Source: an uncultured Pseudomonadota bacterium
GTDB taxonomy: Bacteria; Pseudomonadota; Gammaproteobacteria; Burkholderiales; JALYOK01
DNA: 64,000 bases
NCBI GenBank assembly: GCA_902826775.1
Contig: CADEHE010000005.1
Coordinates: forward strand, 124,001 to 188,000
Reading direction: 5' to 3'
Below, piece after piece: positions 41,368 to 51,480 of the stretch. A model generated the notes under the pieces. The model worked only from the letters and a program-made list of their open reading frames with translations, was not told where the DNA came from and did no database searches. A program made the translations under genes and the position numbers. Positions within the stretch are counted from its first letter, which is position 1. Every line of letters begins with the position of its first letter.

Positions 41368-42660
41368 TCAATGCGCGATGAGTTCGTCTCCGTCGATGTC
41401 TTGACCGAGTGACTGCCAGCGCGCCCAGTCGTGCTGCCGCGAATGCCACTCCCAACTTTGGCCTAGCGCACGCGGCAATACATAGCGATTCGCGTCGAAC
41501 TTGGCGTTTGCGCGAGAGAAGGATTGCGGCTCTTCGCTGACCATGCCGCTCAACCCGGCTTGGGCGACGCGATTGCCATGCACGCGGACGTTGCGGATGC
41601 GAAATTTCGTCGCGTTAACCGCGCACTCCCGCATGGATTTGTCGTCCTCGGGACGCTTCGAATCGCGCAGCGCGATGCCGTTGCCGCCGGTGACGATTTC
41701 ATTGGCGAAGACTTCGACATTGGGCGATGAATGAATGTAGATCTCCGCACCGCGCCACAAGTTGTTTTCGCGATGGTTGTCGCGGAAGAAATTGTGGTGA
41801 ATGCTGGCGTCGCACGAGACCTCATGCGTTAAGCCACTGCCGGAATTCTGCTCCACGCGGTTGAACGCGTACTCGGTGAACACATTATTGCCGTCGGTCC
41901 ACAGCCCGGCGCCGTCGTTATGATGCGCGTAGTTATGGAGCACTTTCAGGCGAGTAGTGCGGATGAATTTTGCACCGCCGTTATCGCCAGTGGCGTATTG
42001 CCGCTTGGTATTGTTGAACGCGAGTTCGTTGTTTTCGATGCGCATGCCATCGGAAGCGTAGCCTCCCTCTAAGCCGACCACGCCGTTGTGGTGGATGAAG
42101 TTGCCGCGCGTAATGTGCGCCGGCTCGGCCCCGCTCCAGCCGTTGAAGCGCAGCTCATTGTGTTCCAGGATCCATTCGGTGCCTGCGCTGCCGCGGGCAT
42201 CAATGCCAGCCTCGGAAAAATGTTCGATCACCAAGCCCGTGATGCGCACGTTGGTGGCGCCGCTGTGGGTGCCACGAATCGCAGTGGGTGTTGTGTCGCC
42301 GCCGGTCAGTATCGCCGCGCCGTCGATCGCGCCGGCAAAGGTGTCGTGCGAGCGCGGAATGATGGGGGCGCGCAGCAGGTAGGTGCCACGGTGAAAGCAA
42401 AACGTGCTGCCTGGCGCAGCCTGTGCGACGGCGGCGTGGACATCGCGATCCGGATAAAGGTCAATGCCAGTGCAAGCCTGCTGTTTCGGCCCGACCGGGC
42501 CACTCAGTCCGTAGCTCGCCGGGGAGGCGGTGTCATCGCTGAAGCTATCCAGCGCCGGCCAGGTTGCGACAGCGGCGGCGAGCACTACGGTTCGCAGCGA
42601 TAATGCGCAGCCGGGCACGGTGCCGGCCGGGCGGCGGCGCTCAGGCCGTAAGAGGGGCAT
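41368..42660 (-). CDS. Secreted right-handed beta-helix protein
   Basis: A 430-residue protein with an N-terminal hydrophobic segment (residues 22-36, SLRTVVLAAAVATWPA) and an Arg-rich start, so it is probably exported. The body is a parallel beta-helix with many Asn/His/Gly turns (LEHNELRFNGWSG, IHHNGVVGLEGG, HNYAHHNDGAGLWTDGNN, IHHNFFRDNHREN). A Cys pair occurs in FCFHRG and QACTG. The pattern resembles NosD/mannuronan epimerase-type helices, but no catalytic set is assigned. It is a second beta-helix gene in the window, distinct in sequence from that at 27-28 kb. Confidence 0.8.
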   Translation of the reverse strand: MPLLRPERRRPAGTVPGCALSLRTVVLAAAVATWPALDSFSDDTASPASYGLSGPVGPKQQACTGIDLYPDRDVHAAVAQAAPGSTFCFHRGTYLLRAPIIPRSHDTFAGAIDGAAILTGGDTTPTAIRGTHSGATNVRITGLVIEHFSEAGIDARGSAGTEWILEHNELRFNGWSGAEPAHITRGNFIHHNGVVGLEGGYASDGMRIENNELAFNNTKRQYATGDNGGAKFIRTTRLKVLHNYAHHNDGAGLWTDGNNVFTEYAFNRVEQNSGSGLTHEVSCDASIHHNFFRDNHRENNLWRGAEIYIHSSPNVEVFANEIVTGGNGIALRDSKRPEDDKSMRECAVNATKFRIRNVRVHGNRVAQAGLSGMVSEEPQSFSRANAKFDANRYVLPRALGQSWEWHSRQHDWARWQSLGQDIDGDELIAH

Positions 42661-42861
42661 GTTTTGCGTTCATGTGTGCTTGGTCATAACGAGTGCGCCG
42701 AATTGGCTGTTCGTTGAACAGACGTGCCTGACCCGGCAGCGATTTCGGCACTTTTGCGCGTTTCGCTGTAGCGTCCGCCTTTTGCGTTCCTCAACGAATA
42801 CAGGCCTCGAACACTAGAGTTTGACAAGGCTCGTGCCAAAACGCGATAATTTTGGGTTCAT

Positions 42862-42938
42862 GGCGAATTAGCTCAGCTGGTTAGAGCAGAGGAATCATAA
42901 TCCTTGTGTCCGGGGTTCGAGTCCCTGATTCGCCACCA
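42862..42938 (+). tRNA. tRNA-Met (CAU)
   Basis: A 77-base cloverleaf with encoded CCA. The acceptor GGCGAAT pairs perfectly with ATTCGCC, the D arm is AGCTCAGCTGGTTAGAGC, the anticodon loop ATCATAA gives CAU, and the T arm contains GGGTTCGAGTCC. The overall form matches elongator tRNA-Met of Betaproteobacteria; a lysidine-modified tRNA-Ile is a less likely alternative. Confidence 0.95.
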
Positions 42939-43011
42939 GTTTTCTTCCGGGCGACTCGTGCGTTAAGCTTATTTTGCCTCACTTGAGGGTGCGGTCGAAC
43001 GACCCAGTGCA

Positions 43012-43308
43012 ATGAGAACGATACTTTTCCTGTTGGCGGTGTTTGCAGCAACGTTGGCGGCCGCGGAGCGGACTTTTCCCGGCAGCGCCAAGCGCGGCGA
43101 GTTGAATTCGGCCGAATTCCCTTACGTGCAGATCGGCAAAGAAGTCATCAAGCTGGCGCCGGGGGCAAAGATCTACGACGAAAAGAATCAAATGGTCATG
43201 CCCACGCGCTTGCCGCAGAAAGCGCCGATCCGCTATTCCATTGAAGCCACCACCGGCCTCGTGCTCAATATTTGGTTATTGAGCCCGGACGAAGCCGCGC
43301 AAAAGTAA
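43012..43308 (+). CDS. Small exported hypothetical protein
   Basis: A 98-residue protein with a signal peptide ([19 protein letters not shown]). The mature part is a small beta-rich domain ([24 protein letters not shown]) with no recognised family. It lies just before miaB on the same strand (17 bases), and similar short exported proteins occur beside miaB in Burkholderiales. Function unknown. Confidence 0.75.
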   Translation: MRTILFLLAVFAATLAAAERTFPGSAKRGELNSAEFPYVQIGKEVIKLAPGAKIYDEKNQMVMPTRLPQKAPIRYSIEATTGLVLNIWLLSPDEAAQK

Positions 43309-43325
43309 GCTCCCGCTCCGCCCAC

Positions 43326-44708
43326 GTGGCCCAGAAGGTTTTCATTCGCACGTTCGGCTGTCAGATGAACGAGTACGATTCGGCGAAAATGGCCGACGTG
43401 CTCAACGCTGCGCAGGGCTACGAGCCCACCGAAGATCCCTCCAGCGCAGACCTCATTCTTTTCAATACTTGCTCGGTGCGCGAGAAGGCGCAGGAAAAAG
43501 TCTTTTCGGATTTAGGTGTGGTCAAGGGCCTAAAGCGTCAGAATCCAAATCTGCTAATTGGTGTCGGCGGTTGCGTTGCCAGTCAGGAGGGGGCCAATAT
43601 CGTTTCGCGTGCGCCGTTTGTTGATCTCGTGTTCGGTCCGCAGACGCTGCATCGCTTGCCCGACATGATCGCCAAGCGCCGCGATAGCGGCAAAGCGCAA
43701 GTCGACATCTCTTTCCCTGAGATTGAGAAGTTCGATCATATGCCGCCGGCGCGGGTCGAAGGCGCGAGCGCGTTCGTTTCCATCATGGAAGGTTGCAGCA
43801 AGTACTGCAGTTTTTGCGTGGTGCCGTATACGCGCGGCGAAGAAGTGTCGCGGCCGTTCGATGACGTGCTCACGGAAGTGGCCGACCTGACCGATCGCGG
43901 CGTCAAGGAGATCACGCTGCTCGGGCAAAACGTCAATGCCTACCGCGGCAAGATCAGTAGCGCGCCCGCTGATGTTTCCCCGGCAGGCGCAGTGGCGGAC
44001 TTCGCGCTGTTGCTGGAGTATGTTGCCGAAATGCCGGGCCTAGAACGCCTGCGCTATACAACTTCGCATCCGCTCGAATTCAGTCAGCGCCTGATCGATG
44101 CCTACGGTTATATTCCGAAGTTGGTTAGCCATGTGCATTTGCCGGTGCAATCGGGCTCCGATCGCATTCTCGCGGCGATGAAGCGCGGCTACACCGCTCT
44201 CGAATACAAATCCATCATTCGCCGGCTGCGCAAGGTGCGGCCGAATATTTCGCTGTCATCCGATTTTATCGTCGGCTTTCCGGGCGAGACGGAACAGGAT
44301 TTTGCGGCGACGATGAAGCTGATCGAAGACATCGGTTTCGACGCCAGCTTTAGCTTTGTCTACAGCGCGCGGCCCGGCACGCCGGCGGCCGCCCTCGATG
44401 ACCCGACACCGCAAGCGGTGAAGCTTGAACGCCTGCAACGCTTGCAAGCACTGCTGCAAAAGCAGAGCGACGCAATCAGCGCGGCGATGGTCGGTAGCGT
44501 CGAGCGCGTGCTGGTCGAAGGGGCGGCAAAGAGGAATTCCAGCGAACTGGCCGGGCGCACGGATAACAATCGCGTGGTCAACTTTGCTGGGCACGCGCGG
44601 CTGATTGGTCAGTTCGTCGACGTCAAGATTACGCAAGCATTGACGCACTCCCTGCGCGGCACCATAGAGTTGACCGAACCCTCCAGCATCGCATCACAAT
44701 CCGCTTGA
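43326..44708 (+). CDS. miaB: tRNA-2-methylthio-N6-dimethylallyladenosine synthase MiaB
   Basis: A 460-residue radical-SAM methylthiotransferase that adds a methylthio group to i6A37 of tRNA. The GTG at 43326 starts [18 protein letters not shown] with Cys12 of the first cluster; the other N-terminal cluster cysteines are in FNTCSVRE and GVGGCVAS. The radical-SAM cluster is Cys157-x3-Cys161-x2-Cys164 (GCSKYCSFC), and a TRAM domain ends the protein. It leads a run with phoH, ybeY, corC and lnt. Confidence 0.95.
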   Translation: MAQKVFIRTFGCQMNEYDSAKMADVLNAAQGYEPTEDPSSADLILFNTCSVREKAQEKVFSDLGVVKGLKRQNPNLLIGVGGCVASQEGANIVSRAPFVDLVFGPQTLHRLPDMIAKRRDSGKAQVDISFPEIEKFDHMPPARVEGASAFVSIMEGCSKYCSFCVVPYTRGEEVSRPFDDVLTEVADLTDRGVKEITLLGQNVNAYRGKISSAPADVSPAGAVADFALLLEYVAEMPGLERLRYTTSHPLEFSQRLIDAYGYIPKLVSHVHLPVQSGSDRILAAMKRGYTALEYKSIIRRLRKVRPNISLSSDFIVGFPGETEQDFAATMKLIEDIGFDASFSFVYSARPGTPAAALDDPTPQAVKLERLQRLQALLQKQSDAISAAMVGSVERVLVEGAAKRNSSELAGRTDNNRVVNFAGHARLIGQFVDVKITQALTHSLRGTIELTEPSSIASQSA

Positions 44709-45652
44709 AAGCCAAGCCGCTCGAAGTTTCGTTTGCACCGGTCGACAACGCGCGGCTTGCCAACTTATGCGGTGCGCTCGACGCAAACTTAAAGCAAATC
44801 GAAACGGCATTCGATGTTTCTGTTGCGCGTCGCGGCGAGACTTTCAGCATACACGGCGCACCGGAACGCTCCGAACGAGCAGCGCAGGCGCTGCGCCGCT
44901 TTTATGACAGCGCGGCGGCGTTATCGCCGCAGGAAGTGCAGATGGGACTGATCGAGATTGCGCAAGAAACCGACCAAACCCCCGATGATCAGGTAGTATT
45001 GCTCTCTAAGCGAGGCGAGTTAAGGGGAAGAACAAAGAACCAAGCGGAGTATATGCGCAACATCCGCGCCCACGACATCACTTTTGCGATCGGTCCAGCC
45101 GGCACCGGCAAAACCTATCTTGCGGTTGCCTCCGCGGTGGATGCCTTTGAGCGCGAAAGCGTTAAGCGCATCGTGCTGGTGCGCCCAGCGGTCGAGGCGG
45201 GCGAGAAGTTGGGTTTTCTTCCCGGAGACTTGGCGCAAAAAGTCGATCCATACTTGCGCCCGCTTTATGACGCGCTTTACGATTTGCTCGGTTACGACAG
45301 AGTCACCAAGATGTTCGAGCGCAATCAGATCGAGATTGCACCGCTGGCTTACATGCGCGGCCGCACTCTGAACCAATCGTTCATCATTCTCGACGAGGCG
45401 CAAAACACGACGCCGGAGCAGATGAAGATGTTTTTGACGCGCATCGGCTTCGGCACCAAGGCGGTGGTGACTGGCGACGTGACGCAAATCGATTTGGCGC
45501 GCCACATGAAGAGCGGATTGATCGATGCGCGCGAAGTGTTGCAGAACGTGCGCGGCATAGCGTTCACCTTATTTGACTCCTCCGACGTTGTGCGCCATCC
45601 GGTGGTGCAGCAAATCATCAATGCCTACGCGCGCCAAAGCGAATCGCAGTAG
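44705..45652 (+). CDS. ybeZ: PhoH family ATPase (YbeZ)
   Basis: A 315-residue PhoH-like ATPase. TTG overlaps the miaB stop (TTGA). The Walker A motif is GPAGTGKTY (about 130-138) and Walker B is FIILDEAQN; the N-terminal KH-like region precedes it. YbeZ works with YbeY in rRNA maturation and quality control, which is consistent with the order here. It overlaps the ybeY start. Confidence 0.93.
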   Translation: MKAKPLEVSFAPVDNARLANLCGALDANLKQIETAFDVSVARRGETFSIHGAPERSERAAQALRRFYDSAAALSPQEVQMGLIEIAQETDQTPDDQVVLLSKRGELRGRTKNQAEYMRNIRAHDITFAIGPAGTGKTYLAVASAVDAFERESVKRIVLVRPAVEAGEKLGFLPGDLAQKVDPYLRPLYDALYDLLGYDRVTKMFERNQIEIAPLAYMRGRTLNQSFIILDEAQNTTPEQMKMFLTRIGFGTKAVVTGDVTQIDLARHMKSGLIDAREVLQNVRGIAFTLFDSSDVVRHPVVQQIINAYARQSESQ

Positions 45653-46160
45653 CGTTGTTGCGCGCGAACTCTCTCTCACGCTGCAACGGGCGAGCGAGTC
45701 GGCGGCGATGCCAGAGCGCGCGCAACTGCGCCGCTGGGTCAAAGCCGCGCTGCGGCGTAGCGCGGCAATAACTGTACGTATTGTTGACGAGGCTGAAGGG
45801 CGTGCTTTGAATCATCAATTTCGCGGCAAAGACTACGCCACCAACGTGTTGACGTTTGTGTATGATGATGTCAGGAATGCAAAGCCAGGCGGGGACTTGT
45901 GCGGGGACATCGTGTTGTGCGCACCGGTGATCGAATGCGAGGCGCAGGCGCAAGGCAAGCAACTTGTTGCGCACTATGCGCATCTTACGGTGCACGGAGT
46001 GTTGCACTTGCAAGGCTACGATCACCAAAGCGGGCGTGAGGCAAAAGCGATGGAGCAGTTGGAAATCGATGTACTCGCCGGCCTCGGCTTTGACAATCCC
46101 TATCTCGGTGCCGCCACTGTCGCCCCGCGTAAATTGAACCGCCCGGTGTTGCGGCCATGA
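45621..46160 (+). CDS. ybeY: Endoribonuclease YbeY
   Basis: A 179-residue YbeY, a metal-dependent endoribonuclease in 16S rRNA maturation. The zinc motif is His125-x3-His129-x5-His135 (HGVLHLQGYDH). The ATG at 45621 overlaps phoH by 32 bases and includes the N-terminal strand LSLTLQ of the family; the next ATG (45708) would cut it off, so the longer start is preferred. It is followed by corC with an ATGA overlap. Confidence 0.92.
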   Translation: MPTRAKANRSSVVARELSLTLQRASESAAMPERAQLRRWVKAALRRSAAITVRIVDEAEGRALNHQFRGKDYATNVLTFVYDDVRNAKPGGDLCGDIVLCAPVIECEAQAQGKQLVAHYAHLTVHGVLHLQGYDHQSGREAKAMEQLEIDVLAGLGFDNPYLGAATVAPRKLNRPVLRP

Positions 46161-46999
46161 GCGCTTCCTCGCGCCCACGCTTTCTGGAGCGCCTCAGCAC
46201 GATGCTTTCGCGCGCGCCGGAAGATCGCGAAGCGCTGATTGAAGTTTTGCGCTCGGCCTACGAGCGCAACCTGATGGACGCTGAATCTCTGTCCATGATC
46301 GAAGGCGTGCTGCAGGTTTCGGAAACGCAGGTGCGCGATGTCATGATTCCGCGCTCGCAGATGAATGTAATCAATGTCGATCAAGCGCCGCCGGAGTTTA
46401 TCCCTTTCGTCATTGAAAGCGCGCACTCGCGCTTTCCGGTCGTGGAAGCGGGCAAAGACAATGTCATCGGCATTTTGCTGGCCAAAGACCTGCTGCGCTA
46501 TTACGCGGGAGAAGAAGAATTTAACGTGCGCGACATGTTGCGCCCGGCCGTTTTCGTTCCCGAGTCGAAACGCTTGAACGTGCTGCTAAAAGAGTTTCGC
46601 AACAGCCGCAATCACATGGCTATCGTGGTGGACGAGTACGGCGGCGTCGCCGGGCTGGTGACCATTGAGGACGTGCTTGAGCAGATCGTGGGTGAAATCG
46701 AAGACGAGTACGACTTCGCCGACGTGCAGGAGAACGTCGTGCCGGATCGGGCTGGGCGCTTTCGCGTCAAGGCCACCACGGACATCGTGGATTTTAACGA
46801 AGCCTTTGGCACCAGCTTTGATGACGAAGACTTCGACACCATCGGCGGATTGGTCGTCAACGGCTTCGGCCGCGTGCCCAAGCGCGGCGAGAAGATAGAT
46901 ATCGATGGCGTGCATTTCGAGATTCTGCGTGCCGACAGCCGCCGCCTGCACACCATCCTGGTGGACAAGCCCAAGGCGGTGCCCGAGGCGCAAGCTTGA
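46157..46999 (+). CDS. corC: CorC/HlyC-type CBS-domain protein (YbeX)
   Basis: A 280-residue CorC homologue: two CBS motifs (DVMIPRSQMNVI and the FVPESKRLNVLLKEFRNS region, with VDEYGGVAGLVTIED) followed by the CorC_HlyC domain (about residues 195-275, ending DGVHFEILRADSRRLHTI). It is a cytoplasmic protein implicated in magnesium and cobalt resistance or efflux. It sits between ybeY and lnt with four-base overlaps on both sides. Confidence 0.93.
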   Translation: MSASSRPRFLERLSTMLSRAPEDREALIEVLRSAYERNLMDAESLSMIEGVLQVSETQVRDVMIPRSQMNVINVDQAPPEFIPFVIESAHSRFPVVEAGKDNVIGILLAKDLLRYYAGEEEFNVRDMLRPAVFVPESKRLNVLLKEFRNSRNHMAIVVDEYGGVAGLVTIEDVLEQIVGEIEDEYDFADVQENVVPDRAGRFRVKATTDIVDFNEAFGTSFDDEDFDTIGGLVVNGFGRVPKRGEKIDIDGVHFEILRADSRRLHTILVDKPKAVPEAQA

Positions 47000-48507
47000 G
47001 CGGTTGGTCTTCCGGAGCGGCCGCGCAGGTTGCGGCGGCGCTGGTTTTGGGTGCGCTGACGGTGCTCGGCTTCGCGCCGTTTGGCTGGTGGCCCGTGCCG
47101 ATTCTCACGCTCGCTTTGCTGATTCTGCTCTGGCGCAAGCGTCGTGTGCCGCGCTTTGCATTCGGCATCGGCTTCGCATTCGGCATCGGATTTTTCCTCG
47201 CCGGCGCCAGCTGGATCTACATCAGTCTCAACGTTTACGGCGGCATGCCGGCGTTGTTGACAGCGCTACTGACGCTTTTATTTTGCGCCGTGCTGGCCTT
47301 GTTCCCGGCGCTGACAGGTTACGCGCAAGCACGCTTGGGTTGGCTCGCCGATTGGCGCGAGGCAGTCGCGCTGGCGGCTTGTTGGACCTTGCTCGAGTGG
47401 CTGCGCGGCTGGATTCTCACTGGATTTCCGTTCCTTTCGCTCGGTTATTCGCAAGTCGCGGACAGTCCTCTTGTCGGCTACGCAGCGATTTTTGGGGTTT
47501 ACGGCGTCACGTTCGTCGTGGTGTTATGTGCGGGGCTGCTAGCATCGGCACTAAAGCGGCGCAACGCGGCGTTCACATTTGTGGCGCTTGTAGTGGGCGG
47601 CGCCGCGCTTGGGCAACACAATTGGACGCGGCCCAGCGGGGCGCCGATCTCGGTGGCGCTGCTGCAAGGCAATATCTCGCAGGATCTCAAATTTCGCGAG
47701 GAGATGCTGCCCAAAATGTTCATGGACTACCTGGCCATGACCGAAGCCGCCACGGCGAAACTGATCGTTCTGCCTGAAAGCGCGTTTCCGGTGTTCACGC
47801 ACGAGTTGCCCGAAGAATTGCCGCGCCGCTTGGCGGCGCACGCGCGCAAGATCGGTGGCGACGTGTTGTACGGCGTGTTCGATGCGAATTTGGAGACGCG
47901 CGAAATATATAACGCGGTATGGAGCGCAGGCAGCGCGCCGGCGCAGAGTTATCGCAAGCATCATTTGGTTGCTTTCGGTGAGTTCATTCCGGCCAAGCCG
48001 CTGATCGGCTGGATTTACGAGAGCATTCTGAACATGCCGCTGGCAGACCAAACTCCCGGTCCGGCGTATCAGCAACCCCTGGCAGTTGCGGGCCAACGCG
48101 TTGCGGTTAACATCTGCTACGAGGACGCGTTCGGTAGCGAGGTCATCCGCCAACTGCCTGAGGCAACGCTGTTGGTGAACGTTTCCAATGATGGCTGGTT
48201 CGGCGATTCGCTCGGGCCGCAGCAACACCTGCAGATCGCGCAGATGCGCTCGATCGAGACAGGGCGCTACCTGCTGCGCGGCACCAACACCGGCTTGACT
48301 GCGATTATCGACGAGCGCGGGCGCGTGCGCGCGCGCGCGCCGCAGTTCGAAGTGGCGACGCTGAGCGGCATGGCGCAAGGATTTGAGGGCGCGACCCCCT
48401 ATGTAAAATGGGGAAACTATCCGGCCGTGCTGGGCTCTATCGCAGCAGTGTTGCTCGGAGCGAACCGGCGGTCGAGGCGCGTTGCGCCGCCGCATCAAGC
48501 GGTCTGA
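46996..48507 (+). CDS. lnt: Apolipoprotein N-acyltransferase Lnt
   Basis: A 503-residue inner-membrane enzyme that acylates the N-terminal Cys of lipoproteins. TTG overlaps the corC stop. Several helices fill residues 10-190; the nitrilase domain carries the triad Glu261 (LPESAF), Lys321 (YRKHHLVAFGEF) and Cys374 (NICYEDAFG). A final helix is near 480-495. Length and motifs are standard. Confidence 0.95.
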   Translation: MSGWSSGAAAQVAAALVLGALTVLGFAPFGWWPVPILTLALLILLWRKRRVPRFAFGIGFAFGIGFFLAGASWIYISLNVYGGMPALLTALLTLLFCAVLALFPALTGYAQARLGWLADWREAVALAACWTLLEWLRGWILTGFPFLSLGYSQVADSPLVGYAAIFGVYGVTFVVVLCAGLLASALKRRNAAFTFVALVVGGAALGQHNWTRPSGAPISVALLQGNISQDLKFREEMLPKMFMDYLAMTEAATAKLIVLPESAFPVFTHELPEELPRRLAAHARKIGGDVLYGVFDANLETREIYNAVWSAGSAPAQSYRKHHLVAFGEFIPAKPLIGWIYESILNMPLADQTPGPAYQQPLAVAGQRVAVNICYEDAFGSEVIRQLPEATLLVNVSNDGWFGDSLGPQQHLQIAQMRSIETGRYLLRGTNTGLTAIIDERGRVRARAPQFEVATLSGMAQGFEGATPYVKWGNYPAVLGSIAAVLLGANRRSRRVAPPHQAV

Positions 48508-48539
48508 AATTGAGCATCAGTACTAAAAGGTGATTCGAT

Positions 48540-49067
48540 TTGAACGCACTCATCGCCAGACTCCCGAGCCGACGCGTGTGCTACTGGCTAGGCTTCTTGC
48601 TCTGCGCCGGTTTGATCGGCTACGCGCTGTTTCTGCAGTACGGCAAGAACGAAGAACCCTGTCCGCTGTGTATTTTCCAGCGTATTGCTGTCGCGGCTTT
48701 AGGGGTGGTTTTCCTCGTCGCCGCGCTGCATAACCCTTTGCGGCGCGGCGCCATCGTGTACGCGGTCATTCTGTTGGCAATCGCAAGCATCGGCGCCGCC
48801 ATCGCCGGGCGCCACGTCTACTTGCAAAATTTGCCGAAAGATCTGGTGCCCGAATGCGGCCCGGGCTTGAACTACATGCTCGACGCATTTCCGTTGGGCG
48901 AAGTGATCGGTAAAGTGCTGCGTGGCTCCGGCGAATGCGCTGAGGCCGGCAAGTGGCGATTGCTTGGCCTAACCATTCCGGCTTGGACCTTGGTCGCTTT
49001 CATCGGGATGGGCATCGGCGCGATCATTCAGGTTTGGAACGGCGGTCGCGAGCATGCCAACAAATAG
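48540..49067 (+). CDS. dsbB: Disulfide bond formation protein DsbB
   Basis: A 175-residue four-helix inner-membrane protein that reoxidises DsbA and passes electrons to quinone. The periplasmic Cys pairs are Cys41-Pro-Leu-Cys44 and Cys106/Cys133. AAGGTG precedes the TTG at 48540. No DsbA gene is in the window. It lies between lnt and a periplasmic rhodanese. Confidence 0.93.
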   Translation: MNALIARLPSRRVCYWLGFLLCAGLIGYALFLQYGKNEEPCPLCIFQRIAVAALGVVFLVAALHNPLRRGAIVYAVILLAIASIGAAIAGRHVYLQNLPKDLVPECGPGLNYMLDAFPLGEVIGKVLRGSGECAEAGKWRLLGLTIPAWTLVAFIGMGIGAIIQVWNGGREHANK

Positions 49068-49100
49068 CGCAAGCCACCCTTTTGCAGTACTGTTTACTGT

Positions 49101-50153
49101 ATGTATATGAAACGTTTTACCAATAAGATTTTTGGCACTATCCTCGCGCTAGTAACTAGTTTGAGCGGTGTTGCACACGCGAAAGAACTTGGCAGCGTGA
49201 TCGACACTGCTGCAGTCAAGCAAGCACTGCAGCGCGGCGCTATTGTTTGGGATGTGCGCGCGGAGGAGGACTATCGCGCCGGACACATACCGGGAGCGGT
49301 CAGCATCGGCGACGCGCAGCGCATGTTGCGCGATGAAAACAATGAGGACTATCTTGCGGTGGCAGAAATCGCCGAAACGCTCGGCGGCGCCGGCATTGAT
49401 CTCGCGAAAGAAATCGTCGTGTACGGCGCGAAAGCGCACACCGCCCCGTATTTCGCATTGGTGACTTTGCGTTATTTCGGCGCGCAGAATGCCAGTGTCT
49501 ATCACGGCGGTATCGACGATTGGAAAGCGGCGAATGAGAAGCTCGACAAAGACCCAGCGCAATCAAAGCCGATCACGCTCAAGCTGGCGCCTGATCCGAA
49601 CGTGGTGATCGGCACCAGAGAGGTGCTGGCGCGGCTAAACAACAAGGATGTGCAAATTCTCGACGTGCGCGGCGCGCGTGAGTTCAGCGGCGAAGATATT
49701 CGCGCGCTGCGCGGCGGGCATGTGCCTGGTGCGCTCAACATTCCATACGAGCAAAATTGGAGCGATCCCGACACCTACCGCAAATTGGCGCGCAAGCAAG
49801 TCAATAACAAAGACGGTTTGAATTTGAAGTCTGCGGATCAACTCAAGGCGCTGTACGCCAAACTCGACCCAAACAAGGAAACGATCGTGTACTGTCAAAG
49901 CGGTGTGCGATCCTCCGTGTCCGCGTCTATTCTCAAAGACCTCGGCTTCAAGAATGTCAAAGTCTACGACTCGTCCTGGCTCGGTTACGGCAATACTTTC
50001 GACGCGCCCGTAGAAAGCCTCACGTTCTTCAATGTCGGTTTGATGAACGCCAAACTGAACAGCATGCAATTGCGCATCGACGATTTGGAAGATCAATTGG
50101 AAAAAATGCGCCAGGCCGCCCGCGAAAAACCGACGAGCGAACCAGTGCGGTAG
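49101..50153 (+). CDS. Periplasmic tandem rhodanese (thiosulfate sulfurtransferase)
   Basis: A 350-residue protein with a signal peptide (cut after VAHA) and two rhodanese domains. The first (about 30-155) has no catalytic Cys (VVYGAKAHT at the loop); the second (about 165-300) has Cys265 in YCQSGVRSS, a CxxGxR-type active-site loop. A charged helical tail (residues 315-345, LRIDDLEDQLEKMRQ) may be a coiled coil for oligomerisation. It moves sulfane sulfur to cyanide or a thiol acceptor in the periplasm. Confidence 0.9.
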   Translation: MYMKRFTNKIFGTILALVTSLSGVAHAKELGSVIDTAAVKQALQRGAIVWDVRAEEDYRAGHIPGAVSIGDAQRMLRDENNEDYLAVAEIAETLGGAGIDLAKEIVVYGAKAHTAPYFALVTLRYFGAQNASVYHGGIDDWKAANEKLDKDPAQSKPITLKLAPDPNVVIGTREVLARLNNKDVQILDVRGAREFSGEDIRALRGGHVPGALNIPYEQNWSDPDTYRKLARKQVNNKDGLNLKSADQLKALYAKLDPNKETIVYCQSGVRSSVSASILKDLGFKNVKVYDSSWLGYGNTFDAPVESLTFFNVGLMNAKLNSMQLRIDDLEDQLEKMRQAAREKPTSEPVR

Positions 50154-50159
50154 CGGGAG

Positions 50160-51476
50160 CTATTTAAGCGCTTGCAGCGCGCTGCTGCGGTACGTGCCCG
50201 TCATCGTTTCAACGAGTTGCAGCTTCTCGTCCGCCTCTAGCGGCGACTTGATGCGCTGCGCCCGCAACAGCGTGAGCAGCACGCGGTGGCGCACCGGCTC
50301 TTTCTCTTCTGGGCCCATGAGCGCGAGCACTTGCCGCACGCCGAGGCCGGCGGCGAGCTGCTTGTCGATGATGCTGATGGCGCTGATGCGCAAATTGTCA
50401 TGAAAACGCGCCAGCAGCGCGACCGCCTCCTCACCCGCAATGGGTCGTTGCAAGCGTCCAGCTTGCAGCAGGCTTTGCAGAATGCGGAAGCGCGCGGACT
50501 CTTGCGTATTCTCCCCCATCAGCGCCAAAGCGTCGGCGCCACTTAAGTTCGGCACCAGCAAATTCTTCATCGTGTCGATCGCGGCAACGCGATTCTTGTC
50601 GCCGAAGCCTTGCATGATCGACAACATTTCCGCTGCACTCACCGGCCCGGCCAAGCTGCGCTTGCGCACCAGATCGCGCAGCACCGTGAAGCGTGTTGCC
50701 TCGTCTTGACTGGCGCCCATGAGCGCAAGTGCTTGTTCCACCGAGACCGCTGCGGCGCCTGCGGCGGTGCTCGGCGCTGGTTTGGCAGAAGCCGAGCGCG
50801 GCGGCGCGCCAACCGGCACAGCAGCCGAGGTTGAGGCGCTGCCGGTCACACCGGAGCCCTCCAAGAATAATTTCACGCTTGCTGCAGGTGCAGCGAAGGC
50901 GCGGCCTTGCGCTTCGCTGGTGACGAGCGCAACTACCTTGCCGTTCATGAGCAATGGCCCGCCGGAGTTGCCTTCGCCTACCGGCATGACAAAAATCAAT
51001 TCACGTCCTTGGCGCGCACTCATGTGCCCTTTGCTCACCGCCCAATCGCCGCCCATGCGCGGAAAGCCGATCGCCGTGACCTCGTCGCCGCCTTGCAACT
51101 GAAGACTGGCATCTAGCGCGAGCGCGGACAAACTTGGCGCGATGGCGTCCTTGCCGCTTACCACCAGCAGCGCTAGTCCCTTGGGATCGCCCACTTCCGC
51201 CGCTTTGACCGTCGCCGCTACGGGCTGATCGCGCTTCGTGTAAAACTCGACTTGTGGCGCTTCGTCGCCTTCGACCACGTGCGAAGCGGTGACGATATAC
51301 GCGAGTTCGGGCGTAAGCTGCACGACGAAGCCGCTGCCGGTCTTGCTGCGATCGCCTTCTTTCGCGGTGATGCGCACCACTGCGGACTCCACTCCCTGCG
51401 CGAAGCTCTGCGACGCACAGAGCCATGTCGCCAGCACGACGCGAAGCGCTAAGTTTGCTGGGTGCGAGGAGTGCAT
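50160..51476 (-). CDS. Exported trypsin-like protein with 67-residue repeats
   Basis: A 438-residue protein with a signal peptide (cut near QSFAQG), a trypsin-like domain (30-200) and a repeat tail. His66 (TASHV) and Ser171 (GEGNSGGP) are in place, but the usual Asp-x-Ala-Leu-Leu site reads GLALL, with only Asp97 three residues earlier (GDPKGLALL). Three units of a helical repeat follow with a 67-residue period (RFTVLRDLV, RFRILQSLL, RHRVLLTLL), the last truncated. It is a paralogue of the next gene upstream, and starts four bases after its stop. If active it would cleave proteins in the periplasm; it may also be a pseudoprotease scaffold. Confidence 0.78.
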   Translation of the reverse strand: MHSSHPANLALRVVLATWLCASQSFAQGVESAVVRITAKEGDRSKTGSGFVVQLTPELAYIVTASHVVEGDEAPQVEFYTKRDQPVAATVKAAEVGDPKGLALLVVSGKDAIAPSLSALALDASLQLQGGDEVTAIGFPRMGGDWAVSKGHMSARQGRELIFVMPVGEGNSGGPLLMNGKVVALVTSEAQGRAFAAPAASVKLFLEGSGVTGSASTSAAVPVGAPPRSASAKPAPSTAAGAAAVSVEQALALMGASQDEATRFTVLRDLVRKRSLAGPVSAAEMLSIMQGFGDKNRVAAIDTMKNLLVPNLSGADALALMGENTQESARFRILQSLLQAGRLQRPIAGEEAVALLARFHDNLRISAISIIDKQLAAGLGVRQVLALMGPEEKEPVRHRVLLTLLRAQRIKSPLEADEKLQLVETMTGTYRSSALQALK

Positions 51477-51480
51477 CGGT

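Noticed and set aside
46905..47777. 290-codon frame overlapping lnt
   Set aside because: Arg/Ala-rich shadow in another frame of lnt, which has its complete catalytic triad.
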